A stretch of DNA of 39,945 bases from Bacteroidota bacterium. GTDB taxonomy: Bacteria > Bacteroidota > Bacteroidia > Flavobacteriales > Flavobacteriaceae. The DNA is taken from contig JAJRQR010000084.1 of assembly GCA_024280145.1 (NCBI GenBank), forward strand, positions 1 through 39,945, written 5' to 3'. The notes under the pieces are model-generated. The model made no database searches. It was not told where the DNA came from and saw only the letters and a list, made by a program, of their open reading frames with translations. Both the position numbers and the translations under genes were made by a program. Positions 17,844 to 26,624 of the stretch are shown here, one piece after another; position 1 is the first letter of the stretch, and the number at the start of each line of letters is the position of its first letter.

Positions 17844-18566
17844 ATGAAGGGTTTTTTAATAAGTCTTATGGCAATCACAATAATATCCTGTCAATCACCT
17901 AAAGAAGAGTCACATCAATTTAAAGTAGAATATAACGGTGCTTTAAAAAACATGATGCAAAAGGGGGATATTTCAGGTAAGGTTGAATTGTCAAAATTTA
18001 AGGATGTAAAAAATTTCTATGCTTTGGGTGCTTTGGAAAACTTAAAAGGGGAGATTCAGATTTTTAATAGCGTTCCAGCAATTTCATATGTTAGTAATAA
18101 CACTTTAAAAACCGATAAAACTTTTAATAAAAGAGCAACCTTATTAGTATATGCTTCTGTAGAAAAATGGAAAGATTTAAAAATTCCAGCTGTGGTGATT
18201 ACGTATGAGCAATTAGAAAATTTTGTAAAAAAAGCAGCTACTGAAAACGGAATAAATACTGAAGAACCATTTCCTTTTTTATTGGAAGGTGTTATTCAAA
18301 AATTCGATTGGCATGTGATAAATTGGAAAGATGGTGACACCATTCATACACACAAAAAGCATAAAACAGTAGGGATGTATGGAACTATAAAAAACAAAGA
18401 AGTGGAGATGCTAGGCTTTTATTCAGAAAAGCATAAAACAATCTTTACACATCATACTAGAAATTCACATATTCACGTTAACATGAAAAAAAATGGTGTG
18501 GCGGGGCACGTTGACGACTTATTATTGGATATTGGAATGACCTTAAAACTTCCAGACGAAAATTAA
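17844..18566 (+). CDS. Acetolactate-decarboxylase-like lipoprotein
   Basis: 240 residues. The N-terminus is a lipoprotein signal with lipobox IISC (Cys16), so the protein is exported and lipid-anchored. The body resembles alpha-acetolactate decarboxylase: MMQKGDISGKVEL, then FYALGALENLKGEIQIF (family form F-x-A-L-x-G-E). Near the end H209-x-H211 and H222 (SHIHV ... GHVDDL) repeat the H-x-H-x10-H zinc site of the family. That enzyme turns 2-acetolactate into acetoin. The substrate here is not proven, because the segment before the zinc site (GFYSEKHKTIFTHH) differs from classic members. It lies directly behind the yidC terminator, so its promoter would have to sit in or upstream of that hairpin. 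Confidence 0.7.
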   Translation: MKGFLISLMAITIISCQSPKEESHQFKVEYNGALKNMMQKGDISGKVELSKFKDVKNFYALGALENLKGEIQIFNSVPAISYVSNNTLKTDKTFNKRATLLVYASVEKWKDLKIPAVVITYEQLENFVKKAATENGINTEEPFPFLLEGVIQKFDWHVINWKDGDTIHTHKKHKTVGMYGTIKNKEVEMLGFYSEKHKTIFTHHTRNSHIHVNMKKNGVAGHVDDLLLDIGMTLKLPDEN

Positions 18567-18606
18567 AATTTTGTTAAGCATCAATAGTCTTGCTATTTTT
18601 ACGTTA

Positions 18607-18614
18607 TACTTTTG
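18607..18614 (+). promoter_or_regulatory. Candidate -7 box for the MORN-type gene
   Basis: TACTTTTG matches TAnnTTTG, 22 bases before the ATG at 18637. A TTG at 18590-18592 is 14 bases away, shorter than the usual 17-23, so the -33 match is imperfect. Confidence 0.5.
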
Positions 18615-18636
18615 TTATTTAAAATAAAACACAATT

Positions 18637-19332
18637 ATGAAGCTCAAGTTTCTAATCATATTAAGTGTGGTTTTTAGCATTTTTACTGCTAATTCTCAAT
18701 CTGAAATCAATCAATTTGATGCCCAAGGAAAACGTCATGGTATTTGGGAAAAGAAGTATGAAAAATCTGATCAAATAAGATATTCAGGTCAATTTAATCA
18801 CGGAAAAGAAATTGGGATTTTTAAATATTATTGCAAAGATTGTTTAAGTAAGCCTTCTGTAATAAAAACTTTTAACGATCAAGATAATTCAGCTTTAGTA
18901 AAATACTTAACCAAAAAGGGAAAAGCAATAAGTGAAGGGAAAATGATTGGTAAAAACCGAGTTGGTGAATGGATCTATTACCATAAAAAGAATTCCAATG
19001 TTATAATGACAAAAGAATTTTATAAAGACGGAAAATTAGATGGACAAAAAATCACCTATTACTTAAATAGTAAAATTGCAGAAGAAGTGACTTATGTAAA
19101 TGGAATCAAACAAGGAAAAAATAATTACTATTCTCCAACAGGAGTTTTATTAAAAAAACTATTGTATAAAAATGACGAACTTCACGGGCCGGCTAGCTAT
19201 TATGATGGTAGTGGAAATATCACATTAGAAGGAAACTACAAAGAAGGAAAAAAACACGGTATCTGGAAAACCTATAAAAACGGAAAGTTTGTAAAAGAAG
19301 AGGTTTTTCCAAAACCAAGAACTCATCATTAA
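18637..19332 (+). CDS. Secreted MORN-variant repeat protein (YwqK-like)
   Basis: 231 residues with a signal peptide (1-20, ending TANSQ). The rest is a series of ~20-residue repeats of the MORN-variant type found in proteins labelled YwqK-family antitoxin: GKRHGIWEKKYEKSDQIRYSG, then KDGKLDGQKITYYLNSKIAE, then KEGKKHGIWKTYKNGKFVKEE. In flavobacteria such exported copies are common and the antitoxin label is probably misleading: no toxin gene is adjacent and the protein is secreted. Role unknown. It is probably transcribed alone from the -7 box at 18607. Confidence 0.75.
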   Translation: MKLKFLIILSVVFSIFTANSQSEINQFDAQGKRHGIWEKKYEKSDQIRYSGQFNHGKEIGIFKYYCKDCLSKPSVIKTFNDQDNSALVKYLTKKGKAISEGKMIGKNRVGEWIYYHKKNSNVIMTKEFYKDGKLDGQKITYYLNSKIAEEVTYVNGIKQGKNNYYSPTGVLLKKLLYKNDELHGPASYYDGSGNITLEGNYKEGKKHGIWKTYKNGKFVKEEVFPKPRTHH

Positions 19333-19335
19333 CAA

Positions 19336-19372
19336 CGTCTTTGTGAGTCCTTTTTTGGGCGAAGCAATCTTA
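19336..19372. repeat. Remnant of a dispersed intergenic repeat
   Basis: CGTCTTTGTGAG, a short spacer, then GGCGAAGCAATCTTA resemble the widely dispersed CGTCATTGCGAG ... CGAAGCAATCT repeat that I recall from many bacterial intergenic regions, including Bacteroidota. It lies right behind the MORN-type gene. A single copy in this window, so the class is inference. Confidence 0.45.
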
Positions 19373-19417
19373 TTATATAAAAACAAACTCTCTATCTTAA
19401 ACCTTTGTCTTCATGTT

Positions 19418-19447
19418 TTGTAATCCTGTAAGGTTTATCTAACTTTG
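19418..19447 (+). promoter_or_regulatory. Promoter upstream of mnmA with a long leader
   Basis: TTG at 19418-19420, 19-base spacer, TAACTTTG at 19440-19447: a full match to the Bacteroidota consensus. The transcript would have about 155 bases before the mnmA ATG, unusually long for this window, where other leaders are 0-25 bases. The leader region contains an imperfect repeat (TTGCGCCTTAGCGCCTTTGC, 19484-19503). Confidence 0.6.
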
Positions 19448-19607
19448 CAGTCTAATTTTTAAAACTCAACCTTATACCTTCCTTTTGCGCCTTAGCGCCT
19501 TTGCAAGAAAAAATAAATATGAAACGAGCATGTTAAAACTTTTATCATACAACGGAATGATTAATAGCGAACACATATGTTACCACTAAAAAATATAATT
19601 TAAAGAT

Positions 19608-20795
19608 ATGAAACGTGTAGTAGTCGGTCTTAGTGGAGGAGTAGATTCTAGTGTCGCAGCCTATCTTTTAAAGGAGCAAGGCTATGAAGTTATAGGTCTT
19701 TTTATGAAGAATTGGCACGATGATTCTGTAACAATTTCAGATGAATGTCCGTGGTTAGACGATAGCAACGATGCTATGTTAGTTGCCGAAAAACTAGGGA
19801 TTCCGTTTCAAACTGTAGATTTAAGTGAACAATACAAAGAAAAGATTGTAGATTATATGTTTCGGGAATATGAATTGGGAAGAACACCTAACCCAGATGT
19901 ACTCTGTAATCGTGAAATAAAATTCGATGTATTTTTAAAAATAGCCTTAGATCTTGGAGCGGATTATGTGGCTACTGGTCATTATTGTCGTAAAGGTATA
20001 ATTGAAGAAAATGGTAAAGAAACCTATAGTTTACTTGCAGGAAAAGATCCTAACAAAGATCAATCATATTTTTTATGTCAGTTATCACAAGAGCAATTAT
20101 CAAAAACATTATTTCCTATTGGCGAAGTATTAAAACCTGAAGTACGTCAAATTGCAAAAGAACAAGATTTAGTAACTGCAGATAAAAGAGATTCACAAGG
20201 GCTTTGTTTTATTGGTAAGGTAAGGCTTCCCGAGTTTCTTCAACAAAAATTAAAACCCAAAGAAGGGGAAATAATTGAAATTCCTTCAGATTTCACTGAC
20301 TATAATAAAGAAATGCCAGTGTTTACTTCCGAAGAAGAAAGATTGAACTATTTATCTAAAAACCTCATTTACAGAAAAGAAGACGGCACTGTTGTAGGAG
20401 CACATCAAGGAGCACATTATTTTACAAAAGGACAACGAAAAGGCTTACGAGTAGGAGGGAAAAAAGAACCTTTATTTGTAATAGAGACTGATGTAAAAGA
20501 AAATATTATTTATGTGGGGGAAGGAAAAAACCACTCAGGACTTTACAGATATGGCTTACGAGTTGCAAATAATGAGGTTCATTGGATTAGAACCGATAAA
20601 AAAATAAAAACAGGAGATACATTAGAAGTTTTAGCACGAATTAGATACCGGCAAAAGTTAGAAAAAGCAACTTTGCATCAATTAAATTCAGGTCTTTATG
20701 TTATCTTTGAACATCCGCAATCCGCTATCGCTGAAGGGCAATTTGTTGCTTGGTATTTAGGCGAAGAATTGGTTGGGAGTGGAGTGATTTCATAA
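19608..20795 (+). CDS. mnmA: tRNA-specific 2-thiouridylase MnmA
   Basis: Adds sulfur at C2 of U34 in Glu, Gln and Lys tRNAs, using ATP and relayed persulfide sulfur; cytosolic. 395 residues. The PP-loop SGGVDSS is at 9-15. The two catalytic cysteines are present: C100 in [12 protein letters not shown] and C200 in [21 protein letters not shown] and the C-terminal beta-barrel region are also typical. The start is well supported by [11 protein letters not shown]. It is preceded by a consensus promoter with a ~155-base leader and followed 62 bases later by a subtilase gene. Confidence 0.97.
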   Translation: MKRVVVGLSGGVDSSVAAYLLKEQGYEVIGLFMKNWHDDSVTISDECPWLDDSNDAMLVAEKLGIPFQTVDLSEQYKEKIVDYMFREYELGRTPNPDVLCNREIKFDVFLKIALDLGADYVATGHYCRKGIIEENGKETYSLLAGKDPNKDQSYFLCQLSQEQLSKTLFPIGEVLKPEVRQIAKEQDLVTADKRDSQGLCFIGKVRLPEFLQQKLKPKEGEIIEIPSDFTDYNKEMPVFTSEEERLNYLSKNLIYRKEDGTVVGAHQGAHYFTKGQRKGLRVGGKKEPLFVIETDVKENIIYVGEGKNHSGLYRYGLRVANNEVHWIRTDKKIKTGDTLEVLARIRYRQKLEKATLHQLNSGLYVIFEHPQSAIAEGQFVAWYLGEELVGSGVIS

Positions 20796-20857
20796 TATTA
20801 ATTTATTAGATATAACGTTTTAAAATTGTTGTGTATTAATACTATAAAAAAAGAGAT

Positions 20858-22486
20858 ATGAAAAAATTAATACTATTATTTGTGATTATGTTAGTTCAGC
20901 AAAGTTATGCTCAACAGGAAGCTGCTTGGGTGTTTTTTGCAGATAAAGAAAATGTAGCTGCTTCATTAGCAGATCCAATATTAATTATGACACAAGATGC
21001 TATTGATCGTAAGGCACTACAAGGAACTCCAATAGACGAACGTGATGTTCCGGTTAATGAAAATTATATTACACAAGTTAAAAATGCGACAGGAGTAACA
21101 GTTCTCGCAAAATCTAAATGGATGAATTGTGTTCACGTAATAGGAACTCAATCCAATATTGATGCACTTACAAACCTATCTTTTGTAGTTGATATTGAAT
21201 ATGCTAATCCAAGTTTAAATCTTTTTCCTGGAGGGACTCCATTGGAAGATAAATTTGCCTCAGAAGAAATTGAGGCTTCTAATACACGAATTACTTATAA
21301 TTATGGAGCAGCAGCCAACCAGATTGAGATGCTTTCGGGTGATTATTTACACGAATTAGATTTTACTGGAGACGGAATGGTAATCGCTGTACTTGATGCT
21401 GGATTTCCAACTATTCAAACTAACCCTGGTTTTGATAAAATGAGAAATGAAGGTAGGTTATTAGGAACTTATGATTTTGAAGCAAGAACGACAAATGTAG
21501 ATGGGACCAGTTCTCATGGTTTAAACACTTCAAGTGATATTGGAGGTTTTTTACAAGATCAATTTGTAGGAACCGCTCCTCAAGCATCTTATTATTTATT
21601 TGTTACAGAATATGGCCCAACAGAAACTCCTGCAGAAGAAGCTTGGTGGGTAGAAGCGTTAGAGCGTTCAGATAGTTTAGGAGTAGATGTTATTAATACA
21701 AGTTTGGGTTACCAAGATTTTGATAATCCAAATTACGATCATAGTTATGAAGATTTAGATGGGCAAACTACTTTTTCAGCAAGAGGAGCAAATATTGCAT
21801 TTGATAAAGGAATGATTTTAGTAACCTCTGCAGGTAATGATGGAGGTGGGTTTACTTACGTTGGAACTCCAGGAGATTCTCCGGGAATGTTGACAGTTGG
21901 TACGGTTGATTCTAATGGAAATTATGCTTCATTTAGTTCTATTGGTCCAACAACAGATGGAAGAATAAAGCCAGATGTAATGGCACAAGGATCAAGTGCT
22001 GCAGTTATAAGTACAAGTGGAAATGTTAATTTTTCTAGTGGAACCTCTTTTAGTTCTCCAATAATGACAGGTGTGGTTGCATGTTTATGGCAATCTAGAC
22101 CACAGACTCCAAACAATGAGGTAATGCAAGTTGTTAGAGAAGCATCCCATTTATATAGTAACCCAACAGATCAAATGGGTTATGGGATACCAAATTTTGA
22201 AGAGGCGTATTTGGCACTACAACAATTAGGAATTGAAGATGAATTTTTACTTTCAAATTTTGCATTATATCCAAATCCTACAAGTTCAATTATTAATGTT
22301 TCTTTTCCTGAAGGAATTTCAGAAGCAAAAATCACCTTGTATTCTATTATTGGAACTGAAGTATTATCAACTACAATTTCTAAGAATTCAAATTCAATAA
22401 ATATTGAAGCTTTAACAACAGGAATGTACATTGCAACTATTTTCTCAAAGAACCAGAAAATTAGTTTTAAAATTATTAAAAAATAG
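20858..22486 (+). CDS. Subtilisin-family (S8) serine protease with T9SS sorting tail
   Basis: 542 residues with a signal peptide (1-19, ending SYAQ). The catalytic triad is intact: D180 in VIAVLDAGFP, H220 in SSHGLNTSS and S397 in GTSFSSPIMTG, with the oxyanion N327 in TSAGNDGG. Residues 25-125 look like a propeptide. The C-terminal ~80 residues are a T9SS type A sorting domain (YPNPTSSIINVSF, TTGMYIATIF, FKIIKK). So it is a secreted or surface protease. Its stop codon shares one base with the GTG start of the next gene, so the two are translationally coupled. Confidence 0.95.
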   Translation: MKKLILLFVIMLVQQSYAQQEAAWVFFADKENVAASLADPILIMTQDAIDRKALQGTPIDERDVPVNENYITQVKNATGVTVLAKSKWMNCVHVIGTQSNIDALTNLSFVVDIEYANPSLNLFPGGTPLEDKFASEEIEASNTRITYNYGAAANQIEMLSGDYLHELDFTGDGMVIAVLDAGFPTIQTNPGFDKMRNEGRLLGTYDFEARTTNVDGTSSHGLNTSSDIGGFLQDQFVGTAPQASYYLFVTEYGPTETPAEEAWWVEALERSDSLGVDVINTSLGYQDFDNPNYDHSYEDLDGQTTFSARGANIAFDKGMILVTSAGNDGGGFTYVGTPGDSPGMLTVGTVDSNGNYASFSSIGPTTDGRIKPDVMAQGSSAAVISTSGNVNFSSGTSFSSPIMTGVVACLWQSRPQTPNNEVMQVVREASHLYSNPTDQMGYGIPNFEEAYLALQQLGIEDEFLLSNFALYPNPTSSIINVSFPEGISEAKITLYSIIGTEVLSTTISKNSNSINIEALTTGMYIATIFSKNQKISFKIIKK

Positions 22487-23433
22487 TGCAGAATAGAGTT
22501 ACCGAACTTTTTAATATTCAATATCCAGTTATTCAAGCAGGAATGATTTGGAACAGCGGTTGGCGATTGGCAAGTGCTGTAAGTAATGCTGGAGGATTGG
22601 GGCTTTTGGGAGCTGGATCAATGTATCCTGAAGTACTTCGGGAACATATTCATAAATGTAAAAAAGCAACCAATAAACCCTTTGGGGTGAATGTTCCAAT
22701 GTTATATCCAAATATTGAGGAAATCATTCAGATTATTATTGAAGAAGGAGTGAAAATTGTATTCACTTCCGCAGGAAATCCAAAAACGCACACTTCTAGA
22801 TTAAAGGAAAACGGAATAACGGTAGTTCATGTGGTGAGCAGTGTAAAATTTGCATTAAAATCGCAAGAAGCTGGTGTAGATGCTGTGGTTGCTGAAGGTT
22901 TTGAAGCTGGAGGACACAACGGAAGAGAAGAAACTACCACTTTTACATTGATTCCAATGGTAAAAGAAAAGCTAGAAATTCCATTAATAGCAGCAGGAGG
23001 AATTGCAACAGGTAGAGGAATGTTAGCTGCTATGATGTTGGGTGCCGATGGTGTTCAAGTAGGTAGTAGATTTGTTGCCAGTAAAGAATCCAGTGCGCAT
23101 ATTGCTTTTAAAAATATGGTTGCTGAGGCTAAGGACGGTGATACAATCTTAACCTTAAAAGAATTGGCACCAGTACGGTTATTGAAAAATAATTTTGCAA
23201 AAGAAGTAATGGAACTCTATAAAACGAATCCATCGGTTGAAGATATTAGAGCATTACTTGGAAGAGCAAGAGCCAAAAAAGGGATGTTTGAAGGGGATTT
23301 GGTAAATGGTGAGTTAGAAATTGGTCAAGTTGCAGGTTTAATTAATGAGGTAAAACCCGCTGCTGATATTGTTAAGGAAATGATTTTGGAATTTAAAGGA
23401 GCAAGTTCTGAAACACAGAATTTTAATTTCTAA
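22486..23433 (+). CDS. Nitronate monooxygenase (FMN-dependent, NPD family)
   Basis: 315 residues, TIM-barrel flavoenzyme of the nitronate monooxygenase / 2-nitropropane dioxygenase family; the class also includes enoyl-ACP reductase FabK-like proteins. Signs are YPVIQAGMIW near the start, PFGVNVPM, AEGFEAGGHNGR (FMN and active-site region with the family His) and LIAAGGIATGRGM ... GADGVQVGSRF (phosphate binding). The start is a GTG at 22486 that overlaps the last base of the protease stop (TAGTG). Coupling a cytosolic flavoenzyme to a secreted protease is probably genomic packing, not shared function. It converges on the AstE-like gene with an 11-base overlap. Confidence 0.88.
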   Translation: MQNRVTELFNIQYPVIQAGMIWNSGWRLASAVSNAGGLGLLGAGSMYPEVLREHIHKCKKATNKPFGVNVPMLYPNIEEIIQIIIEEGVKIVFTSAGNPKTHTSRLKENGITVVHVVSSVKFALKSQEAGVDAVVAEGFEAGGHNGREETTTFTLIPMVKEKLEIPLIAAGGIATGRGMLAAMMLGADGVQVGSRFVASKESSAHIAFKNMVAEAKDGDTILTLKELAPVRLLKNNFAKEVMELYKTNPSVEDIRALLGRARAKKGMFEGDLVNGELEIGQVAGLINEVKPAADIVKEMILEFKGASSETQNFNF

Positions 23434-24628
23434 GCCACAAAACATTCTCATATTCTTCTTTCCTTGAAGCCGCTTCTCTATTTTTTATAACCAAATGATT
23501 TTCATCAATTTTTTTACTTCGGTAGCCCAATAAATGAAAAAATTGTTTGGCAAATAACCAAGCTATTTTCCGGTTTACAATGAGTGTGTCTTTTTTGTCA
23601 GAAAGCCAATTTACTCCAGGCATCAAGGGTAGTATTTTGTCGAGTCTTATTTTCCTAACATAACTTGATAATTTTAAAAATATAGAGGGAATTCTTCTAA
23701 TTGAAAAATAACCATCATCTCCTTGACTTTGGTATTGAGGCATTAAAATTCTTCCTTGTTGTTTAGCAATAATTGTTTCACCGTCACTATCTGCTAATTC
23801 TTGACCTTTATTAATTCGTTGAAAATTTAAAAACCCAGGTTTCATAGTAAAGTTTTCATCTTCTTGGATTCTATAATGATAATAAATTTCATAAATATTT
23901 CGAGAATCAACAGAAGTTTTTGCTAGTAAATCGTAATAACATTGAAAATCGATTTCTTCTTTTGAAATTGCTTCAGTATAAACTAAGGATTGATAAATAA
24001 AGGCTTTATGATTTTCAATAGACGAAAGACTATCGTGTTGTCCTCCTTCAAAACCAAAGGCTACATAACCCAATTCGTTGATGTAACTTAATAAGGGACC
24101 ATCTAAATATTCTTCAATTCCTAAGATTAAAGGAACTGGATATTGCTCGGTGAATTTTCGATTGATTAAACTATCATTCACCGTTAAAAAGGGTATAGTC
24201 TCACTAGAAGTAGTATGAAGATCCATAAAATAAAAAGGACCTTCTTCCGTAGTAAGTATATTGTTTATAATGTTGAAAATATTTAGCTGTTGGATAGTAT
24301 CTCCTCCAACTTTTTCAATATTACCAGATTTTATTTGTTGCATTCGTTCCGAAGTCCACATTCGGTTGAGGTCTTGATTTATAAATCGAGAACCATTTTC
24401 TAAGGCGGTTAAATTTCCGCTTATTGCATAAATATTTCCTTTTATTGGAAGGGTTTTTCCTTCAATTTCCTTTAAAACTTGATGGAGCGCAAAAATTCCT
24501 GATGGTTCATTACCGTGAATTCCTGCTGTAAAAATTAGAGTAGGTCCAGGCTGATTTCCTTTTATTTCTCCTATAATTCGATTGACTTCAATCGTCTCAT
24601 TTAAAGCTTTACTAAAAACTTTCGTCAT
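23423..24628 (-). CDS. Succinylglutamate desuccinylase / aspartoacylase-like hydrolase
   Basis: 401 residues from the ATG at 24628 (MTKVFSKALNE). An earlier in-frame ATG at 24697 overlaps the preceding gene and adds a non-family leader. The zinc-dependent AstE/AspA carboxypeptidase fold is shown by FTAGIHGNEPSG (H-x-x-E zinc ligands), SRFINQDLNRMW (N-x-x-R substrate site) and YFMDLHTTSSETIPF (third His ligand). Enzymes of this group cut an amide bond between an acyl group and an amino acid. It lies 2 bases behind the GCS2-CBS gene, so it is surely co-transcribed. The true substrate is unknown; the neighbour suggests a product of that ligase. Confidence 0.85.
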   Translation of the reverse strand: MTKVFSKALNETIEVNRIIGEIKGNQPGPTLIFTAGIHGNEPSGIFALHQVLKEIEGKTLPIKGNIYAISGNLTALENGSRFINQDLNRMWTSERMQQIKSGNIEKVGGDTIQQLNIFNIINNILTTEEGPFYFMDLHTTSSETIPFLTVNDSLINRKFTEQYPVPLILGIEEYLDGPLLSYINELGYVAFGFEGGQHDSLSSIENHKAFIYQSLVYTEAISKEEIDFQCYYDLLAKTSVDSRNIYEIYYHYRIQEDENFTMKPGFLNFQRINKGQELADSDGETIIAKQQGRILMPQYQSQGDDGYFSIRRIPSIFLKLSSYVRKIRLDKILPLMPGVNWLSDKKDTLIVNRKIAWLFAKQFFHLLGYRSKKIDENHLVIKNREAASRKEEYENVLWLRN

Positions 24629-24630
24629 TG

Positions 24631-26487
24631 TTATGCAATTATATCTTTGATGGTGATAATCCCGACTAAACATTTTTCTTGAACCACTGGTAAGCAACCA
24701 ATGTCCTGCAGTTTCATTAAATGAATGGCTTCTAAAATTTTAGTTTCAGGGTGAGCAATGTAAACATTTTTCATCATTATATCTGCAACAACACAATCAA
24801 TATCGCAATTTTTATTTTTCTTAAATTTTTCTAAATGTGCCCAAGTTAAAAGTCCTACTAATTCCCCTTTTATGTTTTCAACAGGAACGTGATGAATGCC
24901 TTTCCATTCCATAATACTGGTTGCTAAATCTGCTAGATCGTTTTCGTGGATGGTAAACAATTGAGTAGACATTACGTGACCAACCAGATGAGCATCTTGG
25001 TATTTATTAGGTAAATTCTCATACATTGGCCATTGATGTACAGGCATTCCTGTTTCTTGATTTTTATACATTAATTTGGTTAATGCTCCAAGGGCATCAT
25101 CTTGTTTTAATGTTTTTCTGAGGTGGCGATAATTATTCACTCCCCATTGTGCTCCAGTAATATTTTCGGCTCTGTCTTTTATAACTCCTAATAAGCGATC
25201 AATGTCTTTTTTATCAATTCCTTCGTTTTCTAAACCTTTTTTAGCAATAGGAATTAATTCTTGAACTACTAAATCTCGAACTGAAATTTTCTTGCCCATC
25301 CAAGTCATTACAGATTCTTTACCGGTTCTTGCTGCCTTGATAAAATTTGCTTTGGCATCTTTAAAGTCCATCACACTAGGCATATCATCAAATTTTGATG
25401 GTCGACCCTTCATTAAACCTACCCAAAAAGCAAAGTTTGCCATTTCATCTAAAATCGTTGGCCCGGAAGGAATATATCTATTTTCAATCCGAAGGTGTGC
25501 TTTCCCATTTCCAACTCCATAACAAGGACGGTTCCATCTGTAAACAGTGCCGTTGAACGTAGTTAGCGCTTCTAATTTCGGAACTTTTCCATTTTTAATA
25601 TCTTCTAAGGAATCGTTTTCAATGTCTTTTGCTAAAATAATTTTATGACTAGCAATGTCTGTTTTAAAAATCTCCAACACACTTCCTGTTGCCCATTCTT
25701 TACTAAATGAAACTCTGGATAATTTATCTTCTAATGCGTGTGAAGAATTTCGGGTGTCAATACTTTGTTGAAATAAAGCAATTCGAGTTTCGCTCCAAAG
25801 CTCTCTTCCTAGTAATAACGGTGAATTTGAGCAGATTCCTAGTAAGGGACCAGTAATGGTTTGTGCCCAATTATAGCTAGAAAGAAAATCGTCTGGTTCT
25901 ATCTGAAGATGCAACTGAAAACTAGTATTACAACCTTCAAAAAGCACTGAATTATGTTTGATAAATAGTTCGTCAACCCCTCGAATATGCATTCTGAAAT
26001 CTTTCCCTCGAAGTTCCTTAAGCATATCATTCAACATCCAATAACGATCCATTGGCGTCATATAATCAAATTCCAATTCTCTTTTTGTAATGGTTGGAAG
26101 TATTCCGGTAAGGACAATTTTATTATTATATTTTTCAGCAGATTTTTTTGCTTTTGCAAGTAAAGTAGTTAATTGTTTTTCTACTTTTGAAAAAGCATCC
26201 TTCTTTAATTCAATGGGATCTAAATTAATTTCAAGGTTAAATAAAGCAATTTCAGTTGTAAAGTGGGGGTCGTCAATATCTTTTAATATTTTGGCAGATT
26301 TTTTAGAAGGTCGCCAGTTTTCGGTAACTAAACAAAATTCTTGCTCCGATCCAATTCTTGTAATATTAGTTTCAAATAACCCTTTATCAAGCATTATCTC
26401 TAATGCTTCTACATCATTGAGTAACTGTCTAATAAATTTAGATCTTGCTTTTTTATCGGTGATGGTGTTAATTTTTTGATCTCCCAT
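24631..26487 (-). CDS. GCS2-like carboxylate-amine ligase fused to CBS domains
   Basis: 618 residues, cytosolic. Residues about 40-430 match the glutamate-cysteine ligase family 2 (YbdK-like): ITRIGSEQEFCLV near the start (acidic metal and substrate site), FQLHLQIEP, and AHLRIENRYIPSGPTILDEM (family R-x-E-x-R-x-x-x-S-G-P). Residues about 495-618 are two CBS domains (MSTQLFTIHENDLADLATSI ... GIHHVPVENIKGELVGLLTW; IMMKNVYIAHPETKILEAI ... GCLPVVQEKCLVGIITIKDI), which usually sense adenine nucleotides. So this is probably an ATP-dependent amide-forming enzyme under nucleotide control. The substrate is unknown; simple gamma-glutamylcysteine synthesis is not assured. Confidence 0.8.
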   Translation of the reverse strand: MGDQKINTITDKKARSKFIRQLLNDVEALEIMLDKGLFETNITRIGSEQEFCLVTENWRPSKKSAKILKDIDDPHFTTEIALFNLEINLDPIELKKDAFSKVEKQLTTLLAKAKKSAEKYNNKIVLTGILPTITKRELEFDYMTPMDRYWMLNDMLKELRGKDFRMHIRGVDELFIKHNSVLFEGCNTSFQLHLQIEPDDFLSSYNWAQTITGPLLGICSNSPLLLGRELWSETRIALFQQSIDTRNSSHALEDKLSRVSFSKEWATGSVLEIFKTDIASHKIILAKDIENDSLEDIKNGKVPKLEALTTFNGTVYRWNRPCYGVGNGKAHLRIENRYIPSGPTILDEMANFAFWVGLMKGRPSKFDDMPSVMDFKDAKANFIKAARTGKESVMTWMGKKISVRDLVVQELIPIAKKGLENEGIDKKDIDRLLGVIKDRAENITGAQWGVNNYRHLRKTLKQDDALGALTKLMYKNQETGMPVHQWPMYENLPNKYQDAHLVGHVMSTQLFTIHENDLADLATSIMEWKGIHHVPVENIKGELVGLLTWAHLEKFKKNKNCDIDCVVADIMMKNVYIAHPETKILEAIHLMKLQDIGCLPVVQEKCLVGIITIKDIIA

Positions 26488-26624
26488 TAATTAAATATTT
26501 TGGAATAACTGACTTTATTTTTTGTAAACTACTTAATTATAAAGTTATAGTATTCAAAGGGAAATTCCAAACCAAAAAATGAAGGTTTTGCTATTTTAAA
26601 ACAAATCTTAATTAACTATCTAAT

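Noticed and set aside
18637-19332. Toxin-antitoxin system (YwqK label)
   Set aside because: The protein has a signal peptide and no toxin gene is adjacent; the label reflects a repeat family only.
22180-22536. 118-residue minus-strand frame over the subtilase tail
   Set aside because: Antisense to the T9SS sorting domain and the next start; no support as a gene.
26090-26479. 129-residue open frame on the plus strand inside the GCS2-CBS gene
   Set aside because: Fully antisense to a well supported gene; no recognisable domain.
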